A stretch of DNA of 64,000 bases from Euphorbia lathyris (lineage: Eukaryota; Streptophyta; Magnoliopsida; Malpighiales; Euphorbiaceae), in contig NC_088913.1 in the NCBI RefSeq assembly GCF_963576675.1, forward strand, positions 82,707,001 to 82,771,000. The letters are read 5' to 3'. Under the pieces are notes generated by a model. That model searched no databases. It saw only the letters and a program-made list of their open reading frames with translations, and was not told the origin of the DNA. The translations under genes and the position numbers were made by a program. This document shows, piece after piece, positions 33,846 through 44,956 of this stretch (position 1 is the stretch's first letter; every line of letters begins with the position of its first letter).

Positions 33846-34145
33846 GTTGGGCGAGCGCCCAACGACGTGGGGCAAACGCCCAACGTAGGTGGGGCGGCCG
33901 CCCGACGTCCGTTGGGCGGACGCCCAACATCCGTTGGGCGAACGCCCAACCAGCGTTGGGCGAACGCCCAACCTGCGTTGGGTGCGCGCCCAACGAGAGT
34001 TGGGCATGCGACCAACGAGAGTTGGGCGTTCGCCCAACCAGGTTGGGCGTTCGCCCAACATAAGTTGAGCGTCCGCCCAACTAGGTTGGGCGTCCGCCCA
34101 ACCTGCTTTGGGCGACACCCAATCTTAATCGGGCGTCGCCCAAAG
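33846..34145. repeat. GC-rich palindrome array in U3 of the B 5' LTR, about 14 units
   Basis: About 14 units of GTTGGGCG-NN-CGCCCAAC with centres GA, AA, GG, TT, TC and others, and 3-7-base spacers such as GTCC, ATCC, CAG, GAGA. Period is about 22 bases. A few arms are mutated (GGGTGCGCGCCC, GGGCATGCGACC). Confidence 0.85.
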
Positions 34146-34150
34146 TCTCC

Positions 34151-34184
34151 GGGGATCCGTGCCTATAAAAAGGCACGGATCCCC
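34151..34184 (+). promoter_or_regulatory. LTR promoter of element B: TATA box in the loop of a perfect 13-bp palindrome
   Basis: Arm GGGGATCCGTGCC (34151-34163), loop TATAAAAA (34164-34171), arm GGCACGGATCCCC (34172-34184). The arms are exact reverse complements. In the other LTR the same structure is at 49642-49674 with loop TATAAAA. Immediately upstream is the palindrome array, downstream an A/T-rich leader. Confidence 0.7.
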
Positions 34185-34936
34185 ATGCATTAGAAGAGGA
34201 GAAATTTTTGGAGCTTTCTCACTCTAGACATTTTTAGAGAGAGAAAGTTAATTTTTTGGAGAAAATATTTTTTTTCTCAAAAAAAATCCAAATTTTCCAA
34301 AGTTGAATATTTTATCGAAAACACAAAAAAACGCCGGAAAATCATAACTCGTGGAATCAAACGACTTCGACTGTCAGATACCGATCTTAAGGTATTATCC
34401 GAGGACTAGACTCGTTTTATTTATTTCATTTATTTATTCGTTTAATTTATTTTCTTATTTTTTTTAGAATATAGTTTTTATTTATTTAGTTATTTATTTA
34501 TCACGTCTTATTTAATTTCCCGTATTTATTTATTTTTGTCTAGTATTAAATAAACATTCGTTTTTGTTTTGAAATAAAAAACCTCGTTTCAATATCCCAA
34601 TACGAACCGTGATCCGATTCAAAGGTAGTTCGGGATTAAAAAACGTTGTAATTATAAGTTTTGAAAATATTTCGAAATAACGTTTTAAAATAAAACGTCG
34701 TTTTAGGAATCTCCGTTATAGACTATGATCCAATTTTGGTAGTTTGGGGACCCAAAACGATAGAATAGATATAATTTAAAGCTTTTGAACAAATCTGGAA
34801 ACTTCTGGACTGTTTCTGTAATTCTGCCTTTTCTGTCACTAACAGCAGATTGGCGACGGATTTTCCGTCGGTAATCTGTTGGAATCCGAAAATTCCTCTT
34901 TTAACCCTCTTTTCTCAACCTTTTGGTATTTATACT

Positions 34937-34939
<3 letters not shown>

Positions 34940-34996
<57 letters not shown>
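34940..34996. repeat. (TA)n microsatellite in the B 5' LTR
   Basis: An uninterrupted TATATA run of about 57 bases. The same place in the 3' LTR (about 50429-50467) is roughly 20 bases shorter. Confidence 0.9.
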
Positions 34997-35000
<4 letters not shown>

Positions 35001-35648
35001 ATTATGTAACATGATTATAAAAATTATTTTTGAGTCCTCTAACTATTAAATACGTATTATATAGCTTATATTTCACATTTGGAATTTAAACCGTTTTAAT
35101 TTGGTTTGGTAAAGCATTATATTTGTATATATATATGGTTTTTGGCTCATTTAAGTTATATTGGCTATTATTTAGAGTGGAAGTTATTTTCCATATATTT
35201 ATTATGTAAAACTATTTTGAGATAAAAGTTATTTTCTATTTATGACTTTTGCCTATTATTCTCATATGTTTTTTTGTAGAATAAAAATGTATTATACTTA
35301 GTATTCTTCACCTTTATTATTATACATATGATTAGTATCTTTTACTTACCTTTTAACCTATATCCTTATTTTTAGATAAAACTATGTATATATATATGTA
35401 TTTCTGTTTTATTTTTGTATATATGTATATATTTTAAAATATATTTGGTTGGGTGAATTTGGGTTTAATTCATTGATGGTTGCAATTGTGTTCAAATAAA
35501 GGTTAATTGAGTGAAAATGGGAAAATAAAAGACAAAAAGAGGTTTCAAGTTAATTGTTTAAATTAAAAGCTTTTCTAAATATTCCTAAAGTGTAAATAAC
35601 GTTTTTTTGTCATTTTTAAGCCATTTTCTAAAACATCGCGTTTTAAAA

Positions 35649-35907
35649 CCTTAATTCGTTCCAACGACGGATTAAGCGAACATTGTAATTAAAATTGTTT
35701 TTCTTGTGAATAATGAAGTTTTGAATTGTTTTCCTAAGTAAATGGTTTTGTACCAAATAAATTGACTTGTATGATTAATCACGTTTTTAGATTAAAACTG
35801 TTTGCTCAACGTTTTCAAACGATCGAGTCGTTCCAACGGTGATTCGAGTGAACATCATTAACAAGACTTTGAAACGTATCTAAATCGTTCCAACGGCGAT
35901 TAAGGTA
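35649..35907 (+). repeat. Three stem-loops with a nearly constant TTCCAACGG loop in the B 5' LTR
   Basis: Hairpins at 35649-35676 (loop TTCCAACGA), 35821-35850 and 35877-35907 (both TTCCAACGG), in the same order as in element A. Arms differ (CTTAAT/ATTAAG, TCGAGTC/GATTCGA, AAATCG/CGATTA) but pair with each other with few mismatches. Confidence 0.7.
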
Positions 35908-36480
35908 CGAACCGTGTAAATAAACTCGTTTTTGGGAGTGAGATTAGCGTAGATGTAATATACGACATAAAGCCTAAATCACACTATGAATAAATCAATT
36001 CTTCCTTCTCCCCCTCTCTCTCCTATGTATTTTAAATTTATGCAAAATGGGTGATTCTTTACTAAAGTGGCTTTTAATGACATGCTCAAAACGTTTTTTA
36101 AAAGCGAGAAAGAAAAGGTTTCAAATGAATTTTAAACTTAAAAAAATATGCGATTAGTCCGTTATCGCCTAACACGCTGAGTAGGAGGCCGGTGGTTCAT
36201 AACCGGGTGATGTCGGGGTGCCTAGTAGCCTTTCTCCGGAAAGGAGCTAGCCTTCTCGGCTCGTACCTCAGTTTCCCGAACCCTCACCGGTCTCCCGCAA
36301 GGGATCGGTGACATTTTCCCATTCGTGGGTGGCGACTCTTCCATACTCCGAGCTCCGGCCCTGCCGAGAAGCTTGATTCCACGATTGGTTGCTTTCGGCG
36401 CCAATCACAGCTTACGTCGCTATGAGGTGTCCACCTCCCGGTCCGCCCGGGCGAGGCCGTTCGGCACCTTGTCTAACAAG

Positions 36481-36498
36481 TGGCGACTCCGCTAGGGA
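36481..36498 (+). other. Primer binding site of element B
   Basis: TGGCGACTCCGCTAGGGA, two bases after the 5' LTR end, differing from that of element A at two positions. Confidence 0.8.
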
Positions 36499-38411
36499 AG
36501 CGAGAAATTTGATTCCGGAAGGCGTGTATTAAGCCCTTAACGGGGACGGATCGTATTATTTCTTTTCGTATGCATTCATAAGCATTATTACAAACCTTTT
36601 GGGTAATTTTCGCGAAACCTCTAGCGAGAGTCCATTCGTCGCTCGAAAGAGGCTAGTGTAAGTTCCCCCTTACAATAAGGCGCCAAAGGGTCCCCATCCA
36701 TTCGTTAGGGGCGAATTTGTGCGGTCCTGTGAGGTCCCGCGATCAGCCGTGTCAGCATATAGTAGCCTTAGAAGTTGCCATAGGATTACCCATTACTATT
36801 TTTGATGTGATAAATGAATCAGTTCGTGTTTTCAAATTGCCATGATACGTGTCTAATCCTAAAATATGTAAAGAAAATGGAACGATACGTTAATATATAC
36901 TCTTAAACCGATATACAAACTACCCCAAAATATCGAAACGATTCGAACTAAAGACGACTTAGTCATCTCGTATGAATGAACTTGTGCGACCCGCCTGGTC
37001 CCTTTCCGTGTCCCGAAGAAGGCACATGTTCAGGAAATGCGTTGTGACGTAAGCACGTATTAGTTCAAATCGGTTTGATATTAAGGATAGTTATATCTCG
37101 ATTCAAAAGACTATATTAACAGTAGTCGTTATTCACATTCTTTAAAATACGTTGGGATGAAACGAGATTATGACAAAACGAAAACAAAGAACATTTCTGT
37201 TTCGAATGACCCTGTTGTAATGTAAAGAGTTTCGCAAACGTGGCCCGTCCCTTCCGAATAAAAGACGAGCTCTTACGTTATGCCTTGTGTTGTTCTTAAA
37301 AGAAATGGACGTGTCCGCAAAAGTGACTAAGAAAATAAAAGAAAAGCAAAAATAAAAAACGACCAAAATCGTTCTGTATCTACGATATATATCCATCCCG
37401 AGGGTAGTTAAAGAAAATGAACCAATATCGTTAAATACGTGCCTCGAACTGGTGTATACGCCGTTTAAAATCATGAAGCCGAATTGAGCTAAACCGCATG
37501 ATTGCACCATATGGACGAGACTGTAGGTTTGACTAATGGCTCGATCATTTCGGCCGTTACCAAAACTACAAGAAATATGGCCCGATCTGCGTGTTTACTT
37601 AACTCGTGCCTAAATGAAAAAAAACGGTAATATCCCTGCTTCGAATAAGCATGCGATTCAATGAAACGTTGATTTTATATAACCATGCTAGGGCGATATA
37701 TCCCGTAGATTGGAAGGAATAAAAAACTTGTTAATAGCCAAAGGATTACCGTGCGCTCAAATAAGACTCCCCGTCTTTTTACGTAGCCAAAACGAGCAAA
37801 CGGATTCTTAACGCTAAAAACAAACACGTTACGCGATGAGTCCGTTCCTTAAAATAAAAAGTGCTTTCATCACTAAATAAACACGTGGTTACGTCTCTCG
37901 ATAGATCCAAAAAGATCCCATTGTAATCCAAAAATCGAGACACGAACCTACGCGGATAAAAGGGAACGAGTCATTGTCAATAACGAACGATTGAACTGAA
38001 AGAATAACTCATACCACGTCTAAAATCCGAGATGCGTTCAAAGGGAGTCAAAACCCGAACTAATGCATCTCGCAAAATAACGAGGGACGAGTTATTCAGA
38101 AGAACAATCCAGTTGGTCGATATCTTAGTCACTAAACGTTGATACGTCAAAACGAACTGTATTGTCTGATGAATGATTTACTTCTCCGCAATAATCGACG
38201 GCATCACGCGTCCCCTGGACCGCAATGTGAGCCCCAAACCAAAATCCTAGGAAAGAGACTTGGACCATCGAGTGTGTGGAGGAATAAGGGTGGAAGAGAG
38301 ATGTTGTGATACATGTAATTAGACTAACGTTTGTTCTTCTTATATTATATATCCGTAAATAATAAACGCACACACCACGAATCATGCATATAAAATCATG
38401 CATACATACTA
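36499..38411 (+). other. Leader of element B between primer binding site and gag
   Basis: Noncoding, homologous to the leader of element A. No extra ORF and no motif that I can name. Confidence 0.6.
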
Positions 38412-41400
38412 ATGGATACCGTTCGCGCAGACTTCATCATTAAACGGTTGTGGTTTCGCGAGAGTAACCGGCTAGTCAGTCAGTTTGATCAGCTACAGAT
38501 TGACAGTTCCGAATCGAGAGTAGTAGCTTCTGAATCATCTTCATTCAAGTCAGCTTGATATTCTGTCAGTATGTCTACACCAGATGAGAGGATTGCTGGG
38601 TTAGAAAGAGTCGTAAACAATATCAGCGATCAGTTGACTACAATTTTAGACCAGCTAACTGGGCTGGCACTGAAGGATAATAAGAGGGGGTGTAAGCGTA
38701 CTCAGAATGACGTGAACACTGGTCCCCGCTTTGGGAACGAGGATGACTATCAGGATTACATCCAGAAACATCTTGAGAAGGAGAAAATTAAAGGAGAGGA
38801 ATGGGAGCAGCACATCACTCAGGAGGTGCAAGATCTGCATGGAGGAAGCTCCGGGGGTCAGGATTTTTATGATTTGAAGAACTGTTTATCGGTAACGGCT
38901 TTGCCTTTGAAATTCCGGATCCCGGACATGGAGAAGTTCGATGGAACAGGGGATCCTACCGCTCACATGAATCGGTATGTTGCTGTGATGAAGCATACGA
39001 TCTTGACTGAGGAGCAAGTCTTGGGGCTGTTTAATGCTTATCTGGAGGGAGCTGCCCTCATATGGTTTCATGCATTGCCGTTGGTAACAAAGAGAAATTG
39101 GAAGGAACTAGCAAAGGCATTCATTACCCGATATAGCTTCAACACTATGGTGGAGGTTACTTTGAAAGAGCTGGAGAGCACCAAGCAGCAAGCGGGGGAG
39201 TCCTTGTTTGACTTTATGGGCAGGTGGAGAGCCAAGGCGGCAGTGATGAAGCAGGAGCCGCTTGAGCAGGATCAGATTCGAATGGTAATTGGCAACACAT
39301 CGCCGTATATTAAGGAGGAGCTGCGGTATGTGCCTTTCACCAATTTCAACCAAATGTACTACTACGCCTTGACAGTTGAGGGAGAACCGAAAATGGCTCA
39401 TACTAAACGGAGGAAGTTGGGGAATGGTGCCGGAGGGCCGAGTGCTCACGTAGAACCCATCATGGTGGGAGTGCTTGAACTCAATACCATCGAGAAAACT
39501 AGCCATGGGGTAAGTGCAATCGGATCTAAGTTGGAGGAAAACTTGGGGGTAGGGTCATTCTGCGAATTTAAGGAGGAGATGTTGGACTCCGATGAGAAAA
39601 AGAATGTGGGAAATGGTTTATACGTGTCTGTTTTGGAGGAAGAGCCAACGGAAGAAGTGATGGACGATAGAACTAAAACTGAGGAAACTGAAGAAGTATC
39701 ATATCGGAAGATCATGCCTGTGTTGAAATTGTTTAGTGGGGTAGAAGACCCCGAAGTTCATTTGTATGGATACGTATGTGCTATGTTTGGGGAGCCATAC
39801 AAAGTGGAAAAAGTCGCTCCATGGTTCTATCTTTCGCTGGTGGGCGAACCTTTGAAGTGGTTTCAATCGCTACCTGACTCGACTAAGCATGATTGGTCAC
39901 TAATGTCAAGCTTGTTTTTGATGAAGTATCGAAGAGATAAAACACAAGCAGGGGAACATAGCGCGATGCAAATTGGGCCTATCAAACGTCCGTTTCTGAC
40001 TGTCAGCAAATATAATGAAGGGAAGGACCCCATGGAGCACCTGCATTTTTATCTGTCGGCTATGGGTCCTCTAGGTTTCAAAGAGGAGGAGATTACGAGC
40101 TTGTTTTGCAACTCATTGGCGGGAGAGTCACTGGTGTGGTATATGTCTCTTCCAATGCACGTTAAAGTAGATTGGGCAAAAATGACTAAGAGATTCATCA
40201 AGAAATACGCCGCATGGGAATGTCCAGAGGAAATGCCTGCATTACCCGAAGAGGAGGCACCTGAGGCAGTAATAGCCATGTCTAAGTACAAGGGAGATGA
40301 GAACCCCATTGATCACATAAACCGTTTCCGTACTTACATGTTTGATGCGGGACTCTACCGAAGTGAGTTGGTCCAGCATTTTCCAAAGACACTCATAGGA
40401 GAAGCTTTGATGTGGCACCGAATGCTCTCGGCCAAGACAAAAGGGGACTGGGGATCCCTCATGGAGGCCTTTGTGCAGAGGTATGAGATGTACATTCCAT
40501 GGACAGGGTCGTTGGAAGATTTAGAAAGGATCAAGCAATTTCCCGAGGAAGCATTCGTGGATTATGTTAGAAGATGGAGGTTCAAGTATGCTTCATGTCG
40601 GGTCACCTTGAGCGTTCAGGAGCAACTCATGTGCATCCGGAAGGGTGCTATTCCACTCGTGGCTAGAAGAATGAACGGAGTGTTCCTCAAGGACTATGAA
40701 GAACTGATAGGCTGGGCTCGGTTTGGATCGTCGGACCCTTCCTACGTAAATCCGAATGTCCCTCACATAATGGATCTGATGGTCGTGGACATTTGGGGAA
40801 ATTCCTCCGACGAAGAAGGTATCAATCAGAGGGTTCCGATCAACATCTGGGATGAGTCTGATGATGAGTCGGAAGTGGCTGCTAGCGCCGAAGGAAAGAT
40901 TCTGCCAGGTTTTGAGATCTTCAATGATGTTACCAGTTGGGGCAAAGGAGAGGCGAGCTGCTTCGTCGAGGAGATCATGATGTTAGATCTGAATGCTGAG
41001 GATCAGGTCATCACTATTGAAGCAACTGTGGGAGGGGTGGACGAGCCCAACACCCCCAAGGCTTATGAGAAACCCGAGAACCCCGATGATGAAAATTGTA
41101 TTACCGCTTTATTTGAATCCGATGATGTACTTGCCAACACTATCAATAAAATGAATTCTGATTTTGCTTACTTGCTTGATGTTGATTCTGATCATTCCAT
41201 GCATTCTCATTCATATAACATGCCTACATTTGAAATCAATACAATAGAAATGTCAACTTTCAATCTTGGCACGGATGAAAATCCTAAACTTATACAAATT
41301 GCTCAAGAATTAACTACTGAAGAGAGGAAAGAATTTGAGAGAATAATTAAAAAATACGAAATAGTGTTTGCTTGGACATACGAAGACATGCCAGGAATCG

Positions 41401-44400
41401 ATCAATCAATCGTAACTCACCGTATTCCGACATACCCCGATGCTAAGCCTGTGAAACAGAAACTCCGACGCATGAGGCCGGAATGGGCAGATAAGATCAG
41501 AGAAGAAGTGAAGAAACAGTTAGAAGCGGGGTTCATCGAAGTAATCGACTATCCCTCTTGGGTCGCAAATGTAGTGCCCATCGCGAAGAAGGACGGCAAA
41601 GTGAGAATGTGCGTCGATTATAGAGATCTTAACAAGGCGTGCCCCAAGGATGAATTCGCATTGCCTCACATCGACGTATTAATCGACAGTGCAGTATCGA
41701 GCGTCTTGCACACAAATGTGGACGGCTTCATGGGCTACATGCAAGTTCAAATGGCAGAAAAGCACAAGGCAAAGACCTCGTTCACAACTGAGTGGGGAAC
41801 GTACTGCTATAGGGTAATGCCGTTTGGTTTGAAAAATGCCGGGGCAACTTATCAACGAATGGCTACGGCCCTGTTCCATGATATGATACACAAAGAGGTA
41901 GAAGTTTATGTGGACAACATGATGGTCAAGTCGGAGACAAGAGAGGGGCATTTCGCGGCACTTGAAAAGGTTTTGGCCCGAATTGCAGAGTTCAAGCTAA
42001 GGTTGAACCCGAAAAAGTGCTTCTTTGGCGTTTCATCGGGGAAGATCTTAGGCTATGTGATCAGTAACAAGGGGATTGAGGTGGATCCCGATAAGGTAAA
42101 GGCCAAACAGGAAATGCCAGCACCCAAGAATGAGAAAGAAGTGAGAGGATTTCTGGGGCAGGTTCAGTATATCAGTCGGTTCATAGCACGACTCACTGCG
42201 ATCTGCGAGCTGATCTTTAAGCTGCTACGGAAAGATCAACCAACGGTTTAGAATGATAAGTGCCAGCAAGCATTGGAGAGTGTCCGGAACTATCTGTCTA
42301 ATCCACCAGTTTTAAGACCGCCTAAACTTGGAAAACCGCTTCTCCTCTATGTAGCAATCGAGGAGCGATCTATTGGGGCAATGCTGGCCCAGGAAGGGGA
42401 CATCGGGGTGGAGCATGCGGTGTATTATCTAAGTAAGAAGTTCCTGGAATACGAGCTTAAGTATAACATGATCGAAAAGACGTGCGTGGCAGTAGTATGG
42501 CTAACAAAGAAACTACGGCACTATTTTCAATCTTACAAAGTGATCATTATTTCTCGGATGGATCCCGTGAAGTATCTGTACCGAACTCCGTCTCTAACAG
42601 GGAAGCTAGCCCGATGGTTGTTGCTCTTGTCCGAATTTGACATCGAATATGTAACGAAAAAGGTTATTAAGGGAAGGGCCGTAGAGGAAATTCTGGCTAA
42701 TCAGCCTCTAAATGCGGAAGAGGAAGAGATAAACTATGATTTCCCCGATGAGCACTTGAACGCGATAGAAGTTATACCGTGGAAAATGTTCTTCGACGGA
42801 GCGGTTAACTCAAATGGAGCCGGGGTAGGAGTACTACTTATCTCTCCAGAAGGAGAAATGGTCCCAATGGCAAAGAAGTTATCCTTCCCTCTCACCAATA
42901 ATATGGCCGAGTATGAAGCGTGCATCTACGGGTTAGAGTCGTTAGCAGCACTGGGAGCATCATATGTTGAAATTTAGGGCGACTCAAAACTGATTATCGA
43001 ACAAGCACAGGGAAGCTGGGAAGTAAGGGAAGAAAGGTTGCGCCCATACCTAGACCAATTGGAGGGACTGGCGCAGAGATTCAGCGAGTGTCGTTTTTAT
43101 CACATTCCTCGAGCACAGAATCAGGCAGCGGATGCTTTGGCCACTTTGGTGTCGGTATGGGATAACCCTCGGAATCTTGCCTCGAAGCCTCTAGTGCTGA
43201 GAAGGTCCCACAAACCGTGCTATGAAGACATAATGCTATTGGGGGCAGATGAAAAGCCTTGGTATTTCGATATCGTAAACTTCATGAAAAGTGGAACATA
43301 CCCAACAGAATCAGAACTTAGGGATCAGGCTGTGATCAGAAGGTTAGCTCAGCAATTTATCATCCACAACGACTTGCTTTACAAAAGACACACCGATGGT
43401 TTACAACTGAGATGCTTGAATGAGGGAGAAGCCCGTGAGGCAATGGAGTCAGTACACTCGGGAATTTGTGGAGCCCATATGGGAGGAGCAGTATTAGCAA
43501 AGAAAATCATAAGGCAAGGCTTCTATTGGCTCACCAGGGAAAGATATTGTAACGAATATGCGAAGAAATGCCATGATTGCCAAATCCACGGAGATTATAA
43601 TCACTTACCAGCTATGGAATTGCACGTGTTAGCACCCATTTGGCCGTTTGCGGCTTGGGGTATTGACATCATCGGGGAGGTGAGGCCTAATGCGTCAAAC
43701 GGGCATAAATTCATTGCAGTCGCCATTGATTACTTCACCAAGTGGGTAGAGGCGGAATCATTTAGCAAGTTGGGGTCTAAGCAGATGATGAAGTTCATTG
43801 AAAAGCACTTAATCACCAGGTTCGGAGTGCCTCATCGCATGATTACGGATAATGGGGTCCAGTTTCAGGGAGAGGTGAGAAGTCTCTTCCAAGAGTACGG
43901 TATTGAGCATCATATGTCTTCTCCGTATCGCCCACAAGCTAATGGGGCAGTAGAGGCGGCTAATAAGAACCTTAAAAGGATTCTCGTAAAGATAGTAGAA
44001 TCACACCGGAACTGGCACGAACAGCTTTCGCTCGCTTTATGGGCTTATCGCACGACAGTTAGAACGTCAACTGGGGCAACGCCATTCTCCTTGGTATATG
44101 GTGCGGAAGCCGTTCTCCCAATCGAGGTTGAAAAGCGATCGTTGAGAATCGCAGTAGAAGCAGAGATTCCCGAGACGGAATGGGTGAAGAAGCGATATGA
44201 ACAGTTAGCATTGGTAGACGAGAAAAGAATGGAGGCCCTTTACCATGTGCAGTTATATCAGAGAAGGATGGCCCGAGCCTTCAATAAAAAGGTCAAGGCC
44301 AGCCCTATCAAAGAAGGGGACCTGGTGCTAAAACAGATCCGAATGACGCACACCGACCCTAGGGGCAAGTTCAGGCCAAACTGGGAAGGGCCATTCCTCG

Positions 44401-44504
44401 TGAAGAAAATCCTACGCAAAGGGGCGGTTAAGCTTACTACTATGGACGGTATGGAATTCTCCGAACCTACCAATCTGGATAGGCTTAAGAAATACTTTTT
44501 GTAA
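38412..44504 (+). pseudogene. Element B gag-pol: four capsid-like units, RT, two RNase H domains, integrase; protease deleted
   Basis: The frame starts MDTVRADFIIKRLW at 38412 but meets TGA at 38556-38558; an in-frame ATG at 38571 opens 1226 codons. Capsid-like units lie at about residues 117-190, 384-455, 477-546 and 569-640, each with Y/F-x-G-x-x-D/N-P-x-x-H, G-E-x-L-x-W and D-W signatures. Compared with A, the zinc-knuckle block (after residue ~310) and the whole protease plus G-patch segment (junction near residue 770) are missing without loss of frame. The RT catalytic motif reads YVDN (Asn codon 41915-41917). TAG codons at 42249-42251 and 42975-42977 each stand where A has Trp. The second RNase H (FFDGA, NMAEYEA) and integrase (GIDIIG, TDNGVQF, VEAAN) are otherwise preserved to the stop at 44504. 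Confidence 0.93.
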
Positions 44505-44538
44505 AAAAAAAAGAAAAAAAAAGAAATGAAAATTCCCG

Positions 44539-44689
44539 ATAGGTTGAAAACCCGTAAAGGGCGACCTATGCAACAATAAGGGACATCCCAATGGGTGAAA
44601 ACCCGAAAGGGCACTCATTTGAAAATTCCGGGATAGTAAAAGGAGAGATGAAAAATCGCTGGGATCTGAAAACCGAAAAAGGCGGATCC
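44539..44689 (+). repeat. Three compound hairpins between pol and the PMD gene (element B)
   Basis: Hairpins at 44539-44569, 44590-44619 and 44662-44689. The shared core is T-GAAAACC(C), an A-rich loop, then GG(G)C. The outer stems (ATAGGT/ACCTAT, AATGGGT/ACTCATT with one G-U, GGATC/GATCC) differ. They begin 35 bases after the pol stop and end about 270 bases before the PMD stop codon on the other strand. Confidence 0.7.
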
Positions 44690-44956
44690 TGGTAACAGTA
44701 GTTATATTTTGAGCAATTATGAAAATAATGTATGAGCGGCTAAGTATTTCTATTGTTTGTAAATAAATAAAGGCATGAATATATTTGAAGAGGATGATTG
44801 GAATCATTACAATCTACTGAATGCATTGTATTATGAATCATGAGTTATACATTTCCTACCTCTTTCACATAAAAAGCCTACGTCCTATCCACCCCTCTCC
44901 CTATATACAAGCTATACATCGGGGTAATACTAATGAAAAACCTACAAATAATAAGC

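Larger units (their letters stand above)
33579..36478 (+). repeat. Element B 5' LTR (2900 bp)
   Basis: Contains the U3 palindrome array (33846-34145), TATA palindrome (34151-34184), a (TA)n run of about 29 units (34940-34996), and three stem-loops at 35649-35676, 35821-35850 and 35877-35907. It ends CCTTGTCTAACA. Confidence 0.95.

Noticed and set aside
40870..40890. Protease-region deletion in B explained by reverse transcription of a spliced RNA (Ogre elements have an intron nearby)
   Set aside because: A GTAATG donor-like site exists in A, but the B junction does not match a clean GT-AG removal; microhomology deletion fits better.
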